Assembly (NCBI RefSeq): GCF_000316685.1
Contig: NC_019680.1
Location: 2,357,501 to 2,421,500, forward strand
Direction of reading: 5' to 3'
Source: Synechococcus sp. PCC 6312
GTDB lineage: Bacteria; Cyanobacteriota; Cyanobacteriia; Thermosynechococcales; Thermosynechococcaceae
Length of the DNA: 64,000 bases
In this document: positions 56,257-64,000 of the stretch, one piece after another
Numbering within the stretch: position 1 is the first letter of the stretch
Layout of the letters: each line of letters starts with the position of its first letter
Program-made: the position numbers and the translations under genes
Notes under the pieces: generated by a model
The model's input: the letters and a program-made list of their open reading frames with translations, nothing else
Told to the model about the DNA's origin: nothing
Databases searched by the model: none

Positions 56257-59200
56257 TTAGCCGATACGATGGCCTGGGGGTAGAATCATTTCACCTGTGA
56301 CATAGTTATGCCACATGGCCTGGTAAGCAGCTTCTACTTCTTTTGTAAAACCTTTCGCATCCCATAAAGGAGCAGAATAGCGGGCACGGCGGAGTTTTTC
56401 AGCTACTTTGCGGCGGAGTTCATGATCCGTGCCAAACTTGATTCCCCATTCAACATATTCCTCATCTGTCCAAGCGATACCTTCTTCTACACCAGCGTTT
56501 TTCAAAAAGGTGTAACTATTCCGGGCAGCAAACTGTTGACCAACGCGAGTGACTAGGGGAATTCCCATCCAGAGCGCTTCAAGGGTTGTGGTTGCGCCAT
56601 TGTAAGGAAAGGTATCTAAAATAACATCGGCAATTCCCAAGTTAGCTCGATGAATCATGGAAGTTGAGTCAGGTTTAAGAAAGCGTAATTGACTTGCAGA
56701 CAAACCAATTTCAGATGCAATAGAATAAAACGATTCCTGTATAGAAACTTGATCAGCAAAGCCTTTAATCAAAAAGAAGCTATTGGGAACATTTTTAATG
56801 ATTTGCAGTTGCAGGGACATCGTATCAGGATGTCTTTTCTGTCCGCCTTGGCTACTTAAGAAAATAATTACATCATTGGGAATATCTAAATCATGACGCT
56901 TAAGAGTTGCTAGGTGAACTTCAAAGCCATCGACACTGATATAGCTATTGGGAAGTCGCCACAGTTTTTCAAAATAATAATCTTGAGCCTCATTCCCAAG
57001 GACATAGTGATCAATCAGAAAGTAATCAATCTCTTTTAGGCCTGGAGCATTAAACCCTAACCAACATACTTGTATAGGAGCAGGCTTTAAGCACATGACA
57101 GCCGTAGTAATATCATGAGTAATACTATCAAGATCAATTAAAATATCAATCTCATCTTCAGCAATTTGACGAGCCAGTTCTTCAAAGTCAGTATGGCCAA
57201 TAAAATAATGATCACAAATTCGTTTGTACCATTCACATACTGGATCTCGGTCGTTATTTAAGACATCAATAATATATAAATATATCTCAAATTTCTCATG
57301 ATTGTGTTGAGTCATTAAGCCACTAGCCAGCCAACCAACGGAATGGGTTCTAAAGCAGTGGGAAATATAACCAATTTTTAGTGTTTTTGTTTGTTGAGTT
57401 TGCTTTGTGGAGATGTGAATTTTGGGTGTAAAACCTTGAGAAATAGAGTTATTAGCGATTGATAATTGACACAGGCTAGAAACTTGACTTAGGAGAGTTT
57501 GGCGATTAGTTAAATCATCAGACATATAATAGTGAACAAAACTCATAACAATCAGGTGAAGTGGCTCGTGATAAGTAAGGGGGTTGTCATCTTTTCCCGA
57601 AACCAATTGAGTGAGTAATTTGATTTGGTCTTGATAGGTAATTAAAGCTTCCTGCCAACGTCCACCGAATTTAAGCAGGTAGGAAAGTTTTTTTGCATTT
57701 GTAATTGCTTGAGAGGCAAGAGTATGACATTCAGCCAGTGCTTGGTTAATTAACAAGAGAGCGTTACTCAGATCATCACTAAAGAAATAAACCTCTGCCA
57801 TAAAATACAACGAAGCATAACTGCGCCTACAAATCGTCAGGTAAATATCTCCATATTTATAGGTGAATGACTTTTTTTCATAATATTTTCTGCTTGTGTT
57901 GATTATTTCTTTTATAGTATTAGCTATATCAAGTGAATTATGTTTCCAAGACGAAATCATTTCGAGAATTTCATAGGTACTTTCTTCAAGAGGCATCACT
58001 TCAGCCAAAACGTTAATTAATTTCTCTAATTCCAGGTAAGTTTCATCTGTCAGTTCATTTAATTCGCAGTTTTTCAGTTTACTTTTAATTTCACCTAATA
58101 CTTGGGTAATATAGTCAAGATCGTATTCATGGGTTAGTAGGATATTTGCTATAGTTATTAAATTATTAATGTTACTTGAGTCAAATTCCCGGACATAATT
58201 TCGTAATGCTATGGCAATGTCAATATTTCCCAGGCCATGTTGTTGATTAGCTGTAAAAACTAATTGATCTACAAGAGTGGAAACCCAAGTTTGGTAATCT
58301 TCCGATGACAGTTCGGCCAGGGCAACAGACCAGAGCAGTTGAGCTTCGCTTTCTTGACCATTGAGAATTAGGGCAATACCAGCTTCTAAGTAAAGTTCTA
58401 AGTTGTGGGGCTGCTTTTCAAGTTCTGATTCATAAAGGCTGATGAGATAGGTATATTTTTGGTGGTCTCTATAAAACTTAGCTAAGGCTTGCCAATTTAG
58501 TCGAGAATGATGCCGATCTTCAAGAATTGATTGCAGCCATGATTCCCACTCTTTTGCTCTGATAGTCCAATTATGATTGAGTTTAATGTATTTTATTTGT
58601 TGATTTAACTTTTGGTATAATTCATCTTGATAATTAGTATCTTGAATATTTTTTAAGATAGTCACCAGGGCCTGGGTAAATTGTTGTTTATAGATTTGCC
58701 AATCATCACTAATGGGAATGAGAGTCGCAAAGCCAGCTGTAGTTTCGGGTAATGCCCCCAAGTTGCTAGTAATGACATGACAGCCAGAGGCCATCGCTTC
58801 CATAACGGCAATGCAACCTGTTTCAGGAAATGTATTGGGGTAAGCAAGAATGGCAACGTTTTTTAGATGTTCTGCAAGCTCTGGTTGGGGTACAGAGCCA
58901 ATGTATTCTACTCCAGGAATTTCATGGCAGCGTTGATATAGTTCTACATAGGGATCTTGCTCTAAAGTGCTATCAATTTGATATACTTTCAGGCTGGAGA
59001 ATACTTGCAATTGACAATTTTTGAATTGAGCATAAATATTTGGAAAAATATCTAATAGTAGTTCCAATCCTCGAAAAGGTGTGCTGGTATAGGCTAGTTT
59101 GATAGGGGTAATTTTTTTAAGTGAAATAGATTTTTTTGAGCTAAAAGTCTTGAGAAATATTGGTGCAGCGCAATTTGGAAAAACAGTAGTTTGTTCAGAC

Positions 59201-59643
59201 ACTAAGTTAAATTTCTTAATGTATCGTAAACGTTGCCATTGACTAACAAAAACAATTTGGTCATAAAGACTAGCAAGATTAGGATCACTTAGTGCTTGGA
59301 TTGCTGGTTGATCTGCATCATGACCTGTCCACAAAATCAAGTGAGTTTTAAGAGGCAGTATTTCTCTTAGAAAATTAGTTTTGTTTGCATCATTAATAAC
59401 AATAAAAAAGTCTAAATCTAACGCAATAAAAATACTTTCATTGACAAGATAGATCGGAATACAGGTGACACCATAAGATTGATGAAGGATTTTAGTATGG
59501 TTAATAAGATAAATTTCATGTCCAAATTTAACCAATTCCATTGCCAAATAACAGAGAGCCGACTGTGTGCCACCAAGAGGATGACTCTGAACAGACTCAA
59601 TCGTATAATCCCACCCAATGGCATCAAAGAAAGCAATTCGCAC
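56257..59643 (-). CDS. Bifunctional GT4-TPR-GT41 glycosyltransferase
   Basis: A 1128-residue cytosolic protein. Residues 1-375 are a GT4-like glycosyltransferase (FFDAIGWDY...GGTQSAL, VFVSQWQR, TPFRGLELLL, and PNTFPETGCIAVMEAMASG). The middle (about 380-750) is helical with TPR-like repeats. From about 755 the sequence is like SPINDLY/OGT enzymes: IGYISHCFRTHSVGW, PIQVCWLGF, ILDTFPYNGATTTLEALWMGIPLVTRVG. The OGT half normally adds GlcNAc-type sugars to Ser/Thr. A pilin gene lies 105 bases upstream on the same strand. The gene is AT-rich relative to neighbours, which suggests transfer. Confidence 0.85.
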   Translation of the reverse strand: MRIAFFDAIGWDYTIESVQSHPLGGTQSALCYLAMELVKFGHEIYLINHTKILHQSYGVTCIPIYLVNESIFIALDLDFFIVINDANKTNFLREILPLKTHLILWTGHDADQPAIQALSDPNLASLYDQIVFVSQWQRLRYIKKFNLVSEQTTVFPNCAAPIFLKTFSSKKSISLKKITPIKLAYTSTPFRGLELLLDIFPNIYAQFKNCQLQVFSSLKVYQIDSTLEQDPYVELYQRCHEIPGVEYIGSVPQPELAEHLKNVAILAYPNTFPETGCIAVMEAMASGCHVITSNLGALPETTAGFATLIPISDDWQIYKQQFTQALVTILKNIQDTNYQDELYQKLNQQIKYIKLNHNWTIRAKEWESWLQSILEDRHHSRLNWQALAKFYRDHQKYTYLISLYESELEKQPHNLELYLEAGIALILNGQESEAQLLWSVALAELSSEDYQTWVSTLVDQLVFTANQQHGLGNIDIAIALRNYVREFDSSNINNLITIANILLTHEYDLDYITQVLGEIKSKLKNCELNELTDETYLELEKLINVLAEVMPLEESTYEILEMISSWKHNSLDIANTIKEIINTSRKYYEKKSFTYKYGDIYLTICRRSYASLYFMAEVYFFSDDLSNALLLINQALAECHTLASQAITNAKKLSYLLKFGGRWQEALITYQDQIKLLTQLVSGKDDNPLTYHEPLHLIVMSFVHYYMSDDLTNRQTLLSQVSSLCQLSIANNSISQGFTPKIHISTKQTQQTKTLKIGYISHCFRTHSVGWLASGLMTQHNHEKFEIYLYIIDVLNNDRDPVCEWYKRICDHYFIGHTDFEELARQIAEDEIDILIDLDSITHDITTAVMCLKPAPIQVCWLGFNAPGLKEIDYFLIDHYVLGNEAQDYYFEKLWRLPNSYISVDGFEVHLATLKRHDLDIPNDVIIFLSSQGGQKRHPDTMSLQLQIIKNVPNSFFLIKGFADQVSIQESFYSIASEIGLSASQLRFLKPDSTSMIHRANLGIADVILDTFPYNGATTTLEALWMGIPLVTRVGQQFAARNSYTFLKNAGVEEGIAWTDEEYVEWGIKFGTDHELRRKVAEKLRRARYSAPLWDAKGFTKEVEAAYQAMWHNYVTGEMILPPGHRIG

Positions 59644-59682
59644 GGGTGCTGCCTAATTTCTAATACAACCTATTCTAATCAT

Positions 59683-59707
59683 AAAAAAAGCCAGAACCAC
59701 TGGTGGC
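59683..59707 (-). terminator. Possible rho-independent terminator after pilA
   Basis: On the minus strand GCCACCAGTGGTTCTGGC followed by TTTTTTT can form an imperfect hairpin before a U tract. It lies between the pilA stop (59749) and the glycosyltransferase start (59643), so it could limit read-through into the latter. The stem is short and not perfect. Confidence 0.35.
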
Positions 59708-59748
59708 CTGACTCATCGGAAATAATAGTGAATTTTTAGCAATCGGCT

Positions 59749-60213
59749 CTATGTACAAGTAGGAGGAGTGCCACTAGGATTGGTAGTAACCATGACTGTA
59801 CTTGATGTTATACCATCAGTTGTAGCTGTAGCGCACCCAGAAACAGATTTGTCTGTAGCAGTATCCGCAGCTGTAAAACCAACACTACCAATTGTGGCAG
59901 TCCCTGTACCAAAGGCGACAGTATAGCCAGTAGGGTTACTCAGTGTACCGATTTTGAGTTCGGTAGTACTAGAAGCAAAGGTAGGTGCCTCTAAACGATA
60001 GGCTTGTTGGGCTCGGTTGATTGCGCCAGCTTGGGTTTGAGCACCGGCAAGACGGGCTTTACTGGCTTGGTTCAACATGGAGGGCAGGGCGATGGCAGCC
60101 AAAATCCCGATGATGATGACCACAACCAAGAGTTCCACAAGGGTGAAACCTTCATTGGCTTTTTTCTTGGAGAGCAAGTGTTGTAGAAACTTGGCTTTGA
60201 GTTCAGTTTTCAT
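59749..60213 (-). CDS. pilA: Type IV major pilin (PilA-like)
   Basis: A 154-residue prepilin with a 22-residue leader ending in ANEG, cleaved before Phe at FTLVELLVVVIIIGILAAIALP, the class III signal with Glu5. The globular part is Ser/Thr-rich and ends with two Cys (SGCATAT and PPTCT) that may form the D-loop disulfide. It would form pili for motility or DNA uptake. The Ser/Thr-rich tail and its neighbour, an OGT-like glycosyltransferase, hint that it may be glycosylated. Confidence 0.92.
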   Translation of the reverse strand: MKTELKAKFLQHLLSKKKANEGFTLVELLVVVIIIGILAAIALPSMLNQASKARLAGAQTQAGAINRAQQAYRLEAPTFASSTTELKIGTLSNPTGYTVAFGTGTATIGSVGFTAADTATDKSVSGCATATTDGITSSTVMVTTNPSGTPPTCT

Positions 60214-60358
60214 GAGGGCTATAACTCCTTAGTTCGGTTAACTTTCCCCTTCAGAAGCTACTTTACCCACTTGCCTCACTTCCCATAACATCCTGCTTCA
60301 AAATTCCTGAAAACCTGATTAATAAATGACTTTAATTTTAATGTTATTAAAAAAATAT

Positions 60359-60835
60359 TCAAAGGTTGTCTTTGTATTCATCAATGACCGCTAGGACTCG
60401 GCGCAGCTTTTCCCGATTCTCGTCACTCGGGTCAATCAGGACGGTTCCGAATGCAATATCTCTTTCAGCTTCAACTCTAGCTCGGCGAGCCGCTTGTTCT
60501 TTTTCCTCAATTCTTCTAGCTCGTTCTCGCTGCTCTTCCTCAACTCTTCGCTGCTCTTCCTCAACTCTTCGTTGTTCTTCTCTAGCCAAGCGGTCTGTTT
60601 CTCGATTTCGATTGTTCCACGCTTCGCACGAGCTTTGCTCTACAACGCCGAAATTAACCAATGTAGCCAAGAGGGCTGCCACAGTGAGTCGGTTGCTCCA
60701 GATTCGTGGGTCGGGGATGATGCCGAGGATGGAAAAGTCTCTTTCATCGTAGAACCTCAAAAATGCAATGCTAATGACTAAAACTGTTACCGCCGTGCCT
60801 GGGGCTAGGGCCAGAAAGTTAATCCAGATCCGCAC
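60359..60835 (-). CDS. Membrane-anchored coiled-coil protein
   Basis: A 158-residue protein with two N-terminal hydrophobic segments (about 5-25 and 50-68), the motif FLRFYDERD between them, and a charged coiled coil (EEQRRVEEEQRRVEEEQRERARRIEEK) ending in ENREKLRRVLAVIDEYKDNL. The DNA of the coiled coil has repeated 21-base units around 60532-60580. It is a full-length relative of the broken gene at 55844-56220, and the two bracket the glycosyltransferase and pilin genes. Function is unknown. Confidence 0.7.
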   Translation of the reverse strand: MRIWINFLALAPGTAVTVLVISIAFLRFYDERDFSILGIIPDPRIWSNRLTVAALLATLVNFGVVEQSSCEAWNNRNRETDRLAREEQRRVEEEQRRVEEEQRERARRIEEKEQAARRARVEAERDIAFGTVLIDPSDENREKLRRVLAVIDEYKDNL

Positions 60836-60998
60836 AAAGCTAGTCGTTCCTTACAAGCTATCTTTAATCTTTATAGTCGCGCAACAATTCCAAAACCCGT
60901 TGTAGCTTTTCCTTTTTAGATGTTAGGGTTGGCTCAATGGATCCTCACTAGTTTGGATCATGTCTCTGCCTCCCTCACCCCCAACGTTTGCTTAAAAC

Positions 60999-62417
60999 AT
61001 GAGTGCTTTACCAAGTTTGTCTGATTCATCAACTGCAATGCCTGAGCCCGGCCAGACTTTACCCCGTTGGAAAGCTGGAGAGATATTGGAAATAACAATT
61101 ACGGATTTGAGTTCGACTGGGGATGGCCTGGGGCGGTGGGATGAGCGAGTTATTTTTGTGCCGGATACTGTGCCAGGGGATCGAGTGCAATTACGGCTCA
61201 ATCATGTCAAACCCCGCTATGGCTATGGCAACCTTTTAGAATTACTTTCTCCAGGCCCTGCACGAGTTCGACCAGCTTGTATCGTGGCTGATAAATGTGG
61301 CGGGTGTCAGTGGCAAACGGTGGGCTATGACTTACAAATTGCGGCCAAACATGAACAGGTGAAATCTGCCTTAGAACGGATTGGCAAGTTTCAACAAGTC
61401 CCCCTCGACTCGATTATTCCTGCCCCACAAGCTTTAGGCTATCGAAATAAGGTGAGTTATCCCTTGGCGTTTCATAAAGGGCAGGTACAAGCTGGGTATT
61501 ACCGTAAAGGCAGCCATCGGATTGTCAACTTAAATCAATGTCCGGTTCAGGATGTCCGCTTAAATCCCCTCCTGGCCGGGGTCAAATTAGATATTCAAGA
61601 CCAGGCCTGGAGCATTTATAACGAACTAGATCACACCGGGGCGTTACGGCATTTGGGGTTACGGATTGGGCGGCGGACGGGAGAAATACTTTTAACTCTG
61701 GTTACGGCTTCTGATGATTTACCGGAATTATCCGAACAGGCGGCGGTGTGGATGGCCACTTATCCAGGCCTGGTGGGGGTCTGTCTGAATTACAACTCTC
61801 AGCCAGGGAATCAGATTTTTGGCCCCGAAACAGAGTTAATTACCGGACAGGCATCTATTTGGGAACAGTTTGCTGGCCTGGAATTTGTCATTAATGCCAC
61901 CAGTTTTTTTCAAGTCAACACAGAGCAGGCAGAAGTTCTGGTGGAGATGATTAAAAGGGAATTGAATCTCTCCCAAACCGAAACGATTTTAGATGCTTTT
62001 TGTGGAGTGGGAACCTTGAGTTTACCCCTAGCCACCCAGGCCCGGGCCGTTGTTGGTGTGGAAATTAGTCCAGCTACAGTCGCCCAGGCCCAGATCAATG
62101 CTCAAATCAACCAGATCACCAATGCCGAATTTATTGTGGGAGATATGGCGACTTGGATACCGGCGGCGGATTTACATCCCGATATTATTTTGTTAGATCC
62201 ACCCCGGAAAGGCTGTGATCCCCAAACTCTTGCCTGTCTAGAAACCTTAGCGGCTCCCCGGATTGTCTATGTCAGTTGTAACCCGGCCACCTTAGCCCGA
62301 GACCTGGATCAGCTTTGTCATCAGGGAGCCTATGAACTGACCAAGACACAACCCCTTGATTTCTTCCCCCAAACCGCCCATGTGGAAACTGTGGCCTTCC
62401 TGCGCCGCCGGAACTAA
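60999..62417 (+). CDS. rlmD: 23S rRNA (uracil-5-)-methyltransferase, RlmD-type
   Basis: A 472-residue RNA m5U methyltransferase. It has an N-terminal TRAM-like domain (about 25-85), iron-sulfur Cys in CIVADKCGGCQWQ and a later Cys, the AdoMet motif DAFCGVGTLSLPLA (about 330-343), and a catalytic YVSCNPATLARD segment near the C-terminus. Whether it modifies U1939 (RlmD) or another site cannot be read off the sequence. The AEC transporter gene follows after 3 bases, so the two are probably one operon. Confidence 0.9.
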   Translation: MSALPSLSDSSTAMPEPGQTLPRWKAGEILEITITDLSSTGDGLGRWDERVIFVPDTVPGDRVQLRLNHVKPRYGYGNLLELLSPGPARVRPACIVADKCGGCQWQTVGYDLQIAAKHEQVKSALERIGKFQQVPLDSIIPAPQALGYRNKVSYPLAFHKGQVQAGYYRKGSHRIVNLNQCPVQDVRLNPLLAGVKLDIQDQAWSIYNELDHTGALRHLGLRIGRRTGEILLTLVTASDDLPELSEQAAVWMATYPGLVGVCLNYNSQPGNQIFGPETELITGQASIWEQFAGLEFVINATSFFQVNTEQAEVLVEMIKRELNLSQTETILDAFCGVGTLSLPLATQARAVVGVEISPATVAQAQINAQINQITNAEFIVGDMATWIPAADLHPDIILLDPPRKGCDPQTLACLETLAAPRIVYVSCNPATLARDLDQLCHQGAYELTKTQPLDFFPQTAHVETVAFLRRRN

Positions 62418-62420
62418 ATC

Positions 62421-63395
62421 ATGACCGATGCCCTCGTTGCCAGCTATTTGCCCCTGATTACCTGGATTGGCCTGGGGATGATCGGCTGTCGGTGGCTGCC
62501 AGGGATGATTCCTTACTGGTTGGGGCGAGGTTTGTATTGGCTGGGGGTTCCCATTGAGGTGTTTAGCCTAGTCCGCCAAACCGATTTTAGTCAGATGATT
62601 GGCCTAGTGCCGGTGTTTGCCCTCAGTACCTTAGCGGTGGGGTTTGTGGTGGCCCAATTTAGTTACCCCCTCCAGCGGCGGTGGTTTATTCCCCAATGGT
62701 TAAGGGTGAACCCGACCCAGGCCAGTTTGTTTTTACCCGTAGCTGAGGAGCGGGCCTATCGAGGTAGCTATCTCCTGGCCTCGGTGTTAGGCAATACGGG
62801 ATTTGTCGGTTTAGCGATTGCGATTCAAGTCATGAGTCCAGAATATTTGGGCTGGGCGGTCTTTTTTGCCGTGACTCAAAATGTAATTGGCACCTATGGC
62901 TGTGGGGTTTTAATTGCCAGTTACTATGGGCGGGCTACCCAGGGCTGGACACAACTTAAGGACTTAGCAACAGTACCGAGTTTATGGGCATTTCTCCTGA
63001 GTATGGCTTTGCGATCCGTAGAATTTCCAACTGGCTTGGAAACTGCGCTGAATACCGAAGTTAATCTTGTGATTCCCTTGGCTTTTATCTTGATTGGCAT
63101 TCGCCTCAGACAATTACCCAATTGGCAGTCGTTGAAGTTAGCCCTCTTACCAACCTTAATTAAAGTCTTGATTTTGCCCCTATTGATGGGCGGTCTGGCC
63201 TGGGGCGTGGGTTTACATCGGGAAGCGATCTTTGCCATTGTCCTGATGGCGGGAACTCCGACTGCATTTGCGGCCCTGATTTTGGCAGAGGAGTACGAAC
63301 TCAACCGCGACATTACCACCAGCAGCATTGCCCTTAGCACAATGGGGATTTTAGCCCTATTACCCCTATGGTTACTGATCCTTGAAAAAGCCTAG
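62421..63395 (+). CDS. AEC family (auxin efflux carrier-like) transporter
   Basis: A 324-residue integral membrane protein with about ten hydrophobic segments in two halves, the AEC family arrangement. The GNTGFVGLAIAIQ segment in the middle and the RLRQLPNWQSLKLALLPTLIKVLILPLL...LMAGTPTAFAALILAEEYELN part near the end are typical. Family members export organic acids or auxin-like compounds; the substrate here is unknown. It begins three bases after the rlmD gene. Confidence 0.85.
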   Translation: MTDALVASYLPLITWIGLGMIGCRWLPGMIPYWLGRGLYWLGVPIEVFSLVRQTDFSQMIGLVPVFALSTLAVGFVVAQFSYPLQRRWFIPQWLRVNPTQASLFLPVAEERAYRGSYLLASVLGNTGFVGLAIAIQVMSPEYLGWAVFFAVTQNVIGTYGCGVLIASYYGRATQGWTQLKDLATVPSLWAFLLSMALRSVEFPTGLETALNTEVNLVIPLAFILIGIRLRQLPNWQSLKLALLPTLIKVLILPLLMGGLAWGVGLHREAIFAIVLMAGTPTAFAALILAEEYELNRDITTSSIALSTMGILALLPLWLLILEKA

Positions 63396-63488
63396 GCTTG
63401 CCTCCGATTCAATCGGACTGAGAGATGATCCTCAATCGTCTGTTGCATGTCACAATACAAAGCAATCAGTTTCTAAGGAGAACTTCCC

Positions 63489-63716
63489 TTGGCCCATACA
63501 ATTGTCACCGAAACCTGTGCCGGGATTGCCGATTGCGTGGAAGCCTGTCCGGTGGCCTGTATTCATCCGGGGCCTGGTAAAAATACGATGGGTACAGATT
63601 GGTATTGGATCGATTTTGCAACCTGTATTGACTGTGGAATTTGTTTCCAAGTCTGCCCAGTTGAGGGAGCCATTGTCCCTGAAGAGCGGCCCGAACTCCA
63701 AAAAACCCCAGCGTAA
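63489..63716 (+). CDS. Two-cluster bacterial-type ferredoxin
   Basis: A 75-residue ferredoxin. The N-terminal cluster motif is C10-X5-C16-X3-C20-X3-C24 (CAGIADCVEACPVACIH), the second CIDCGICFQVCPVE. The first motif, with X5 rather than X7 spacing, could hold a [3Fe-4S] or [4Fe-4S] cluster; the second is a standard [4Fe-4S] site. The start is a TTG at 63489, preceded by AAGGAGAACTTCCC. A LivF-like ATPase gene begins 10 bases after its stop. Confidence 0.9.
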   Translation: MAHTIVTETCAGIADCVEACPVACIHPGPGKNTMGTDWYWIDFATCIDCGICFQVCPVEGAIVPEERPELQKTPA

Positions 63717-63725
63717 GTCACTCAG

Positions 63726-64000
63726 ATGGCAGAACCCCTCTTGGTCGTAGAATCCGTCTATGCAGGCTATGTAACAGATTTAGATATTCTTCAGGGAATT
63801 AACTTTCAACTTTTTCCCCAAGAACTCGTGGCTGTCATTGGCCCGAATGGGGCGGGAAAGTCAACCCTCGGGAAAACAATTGCGGGACTCTTATCACCCC
63901 GGCAAGGCAAAATTACGTTTCAAGGGCAAGACATTACTCAACTGCGGCCGAACCAAATTGTCCAACGGGGAATTGCCTATGTACCTCAGATTGCCAATGT
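63726..64000 (+). CDS. LivF-like ABC transporter ATP-binding protein (partial)
   Basis: The start of an ABC ATPase, cut by the window edge. The 91 visible codons include Walker A GPNGAGKSTLGKTIAGLL and a Q-loop region (GIAYVPQIANV). The short N-terminus ahead of the P-loop and the QRGIAYVPQ phrase fit the LivF/NatE type that transports branched-chain or neutral amino acids. It starts 10 bases after the ferredoxin stop, so a shared transcript is likely. Confidence 0.85.
   Translation, partial: MAEPLLVVESVYAGYVTDLDILQGINFQLFPQELVAVIGPNGAGKSTLGKTIAGLLSPRQGKITFQGQDITQLRPNQIVQRGIAYVPQIAN

Overview
The window is a piece of a cyanobacterial chromosome. Evidence for this: an NblA phycobilisome-degradation protein, a CruA-type lycopene cyclase, a UbiA prenyltransferase of the plastoquinone type, a Ycf39 photosystem II assembly factor, SufR paired with SufB, a GrrM/OscB-like radical SAM enzyme, a PilA-type major pilin and several cyanobacteria-restricted small families. 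GC content is about one half by eye. The usual cyanobacterial iterated octamer GCGATCGC was not noticed, whereas a different palindrome, CCAGGCCTGG (core AGGCCT), recurs all along the window in genes and spacers. A unicellular Synechococcus/Thermosynechococcus-like lineage is my inference, not something the sequence proves.

Layout. 1-31 kb is mostly housekeeping: FHA protein, tmk-holB, a decayed transposase, cruA, rsmA-eno, ald, an ArsA-like ATPase with a lipase-like neighbour, trpS, nth, then a two-gene peptide-modification locus at 16.3-17.9 kb (small aromatic/acidic precursor plus radical SAM/SPASM enzyme), ubiA, peroxiredoxin, an ECF sigma/anti-sigma/Spy-like module, tRNA-Leu, a TgpA-like transglutaminase protein lacking the catalytic Cys and His, nblA, a PP2C phosphatase, an ABC1 kinase, tpiA, hisB and tRNA-Gly. 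31-49 kb holds recJ, divergent sufB and sufR with SufR boxes, minDE, a 38-residue membrane peptide coupled to a lone sugar-type ABC permease, ycf39-nadK, a GAPDH of the ArsJ-associated type behind a perfect ArsR-type operator, and metH.

The most remarkable region is 49.34-54.03 kb, between metH and acs. Three small selfish or defence cassettes (DUF433/DUF5615 pair; HicB with a truncated HicA plus a D12-class adenine methyltransferase and a SacI-like endonuclease; MntA/HepT) are separated by partial copies of the 5' end of acs. The copy nearest acs is 230 bp, collinear and without indels, and includes the acs leader and start codon. The others are decayed. This looks like repeated insertion at the acs head with regeneration of the gene each time.

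55.8-60.8 kb is a second accessory block, AT-richer: a 1128-residue fused glycosyltransferase (GT4, TPR-like middle, O-GlcNAc-transferase-like end) next to a PilA-type pilin gene, flanked by two related small membrane/coiled-coil proteins, one of them frameshifted. The window closes with a 23S rRNA uracil methyltransferase, an AEC transporter, a ferredoxin and the start of a LivF-like ABC ATPase.
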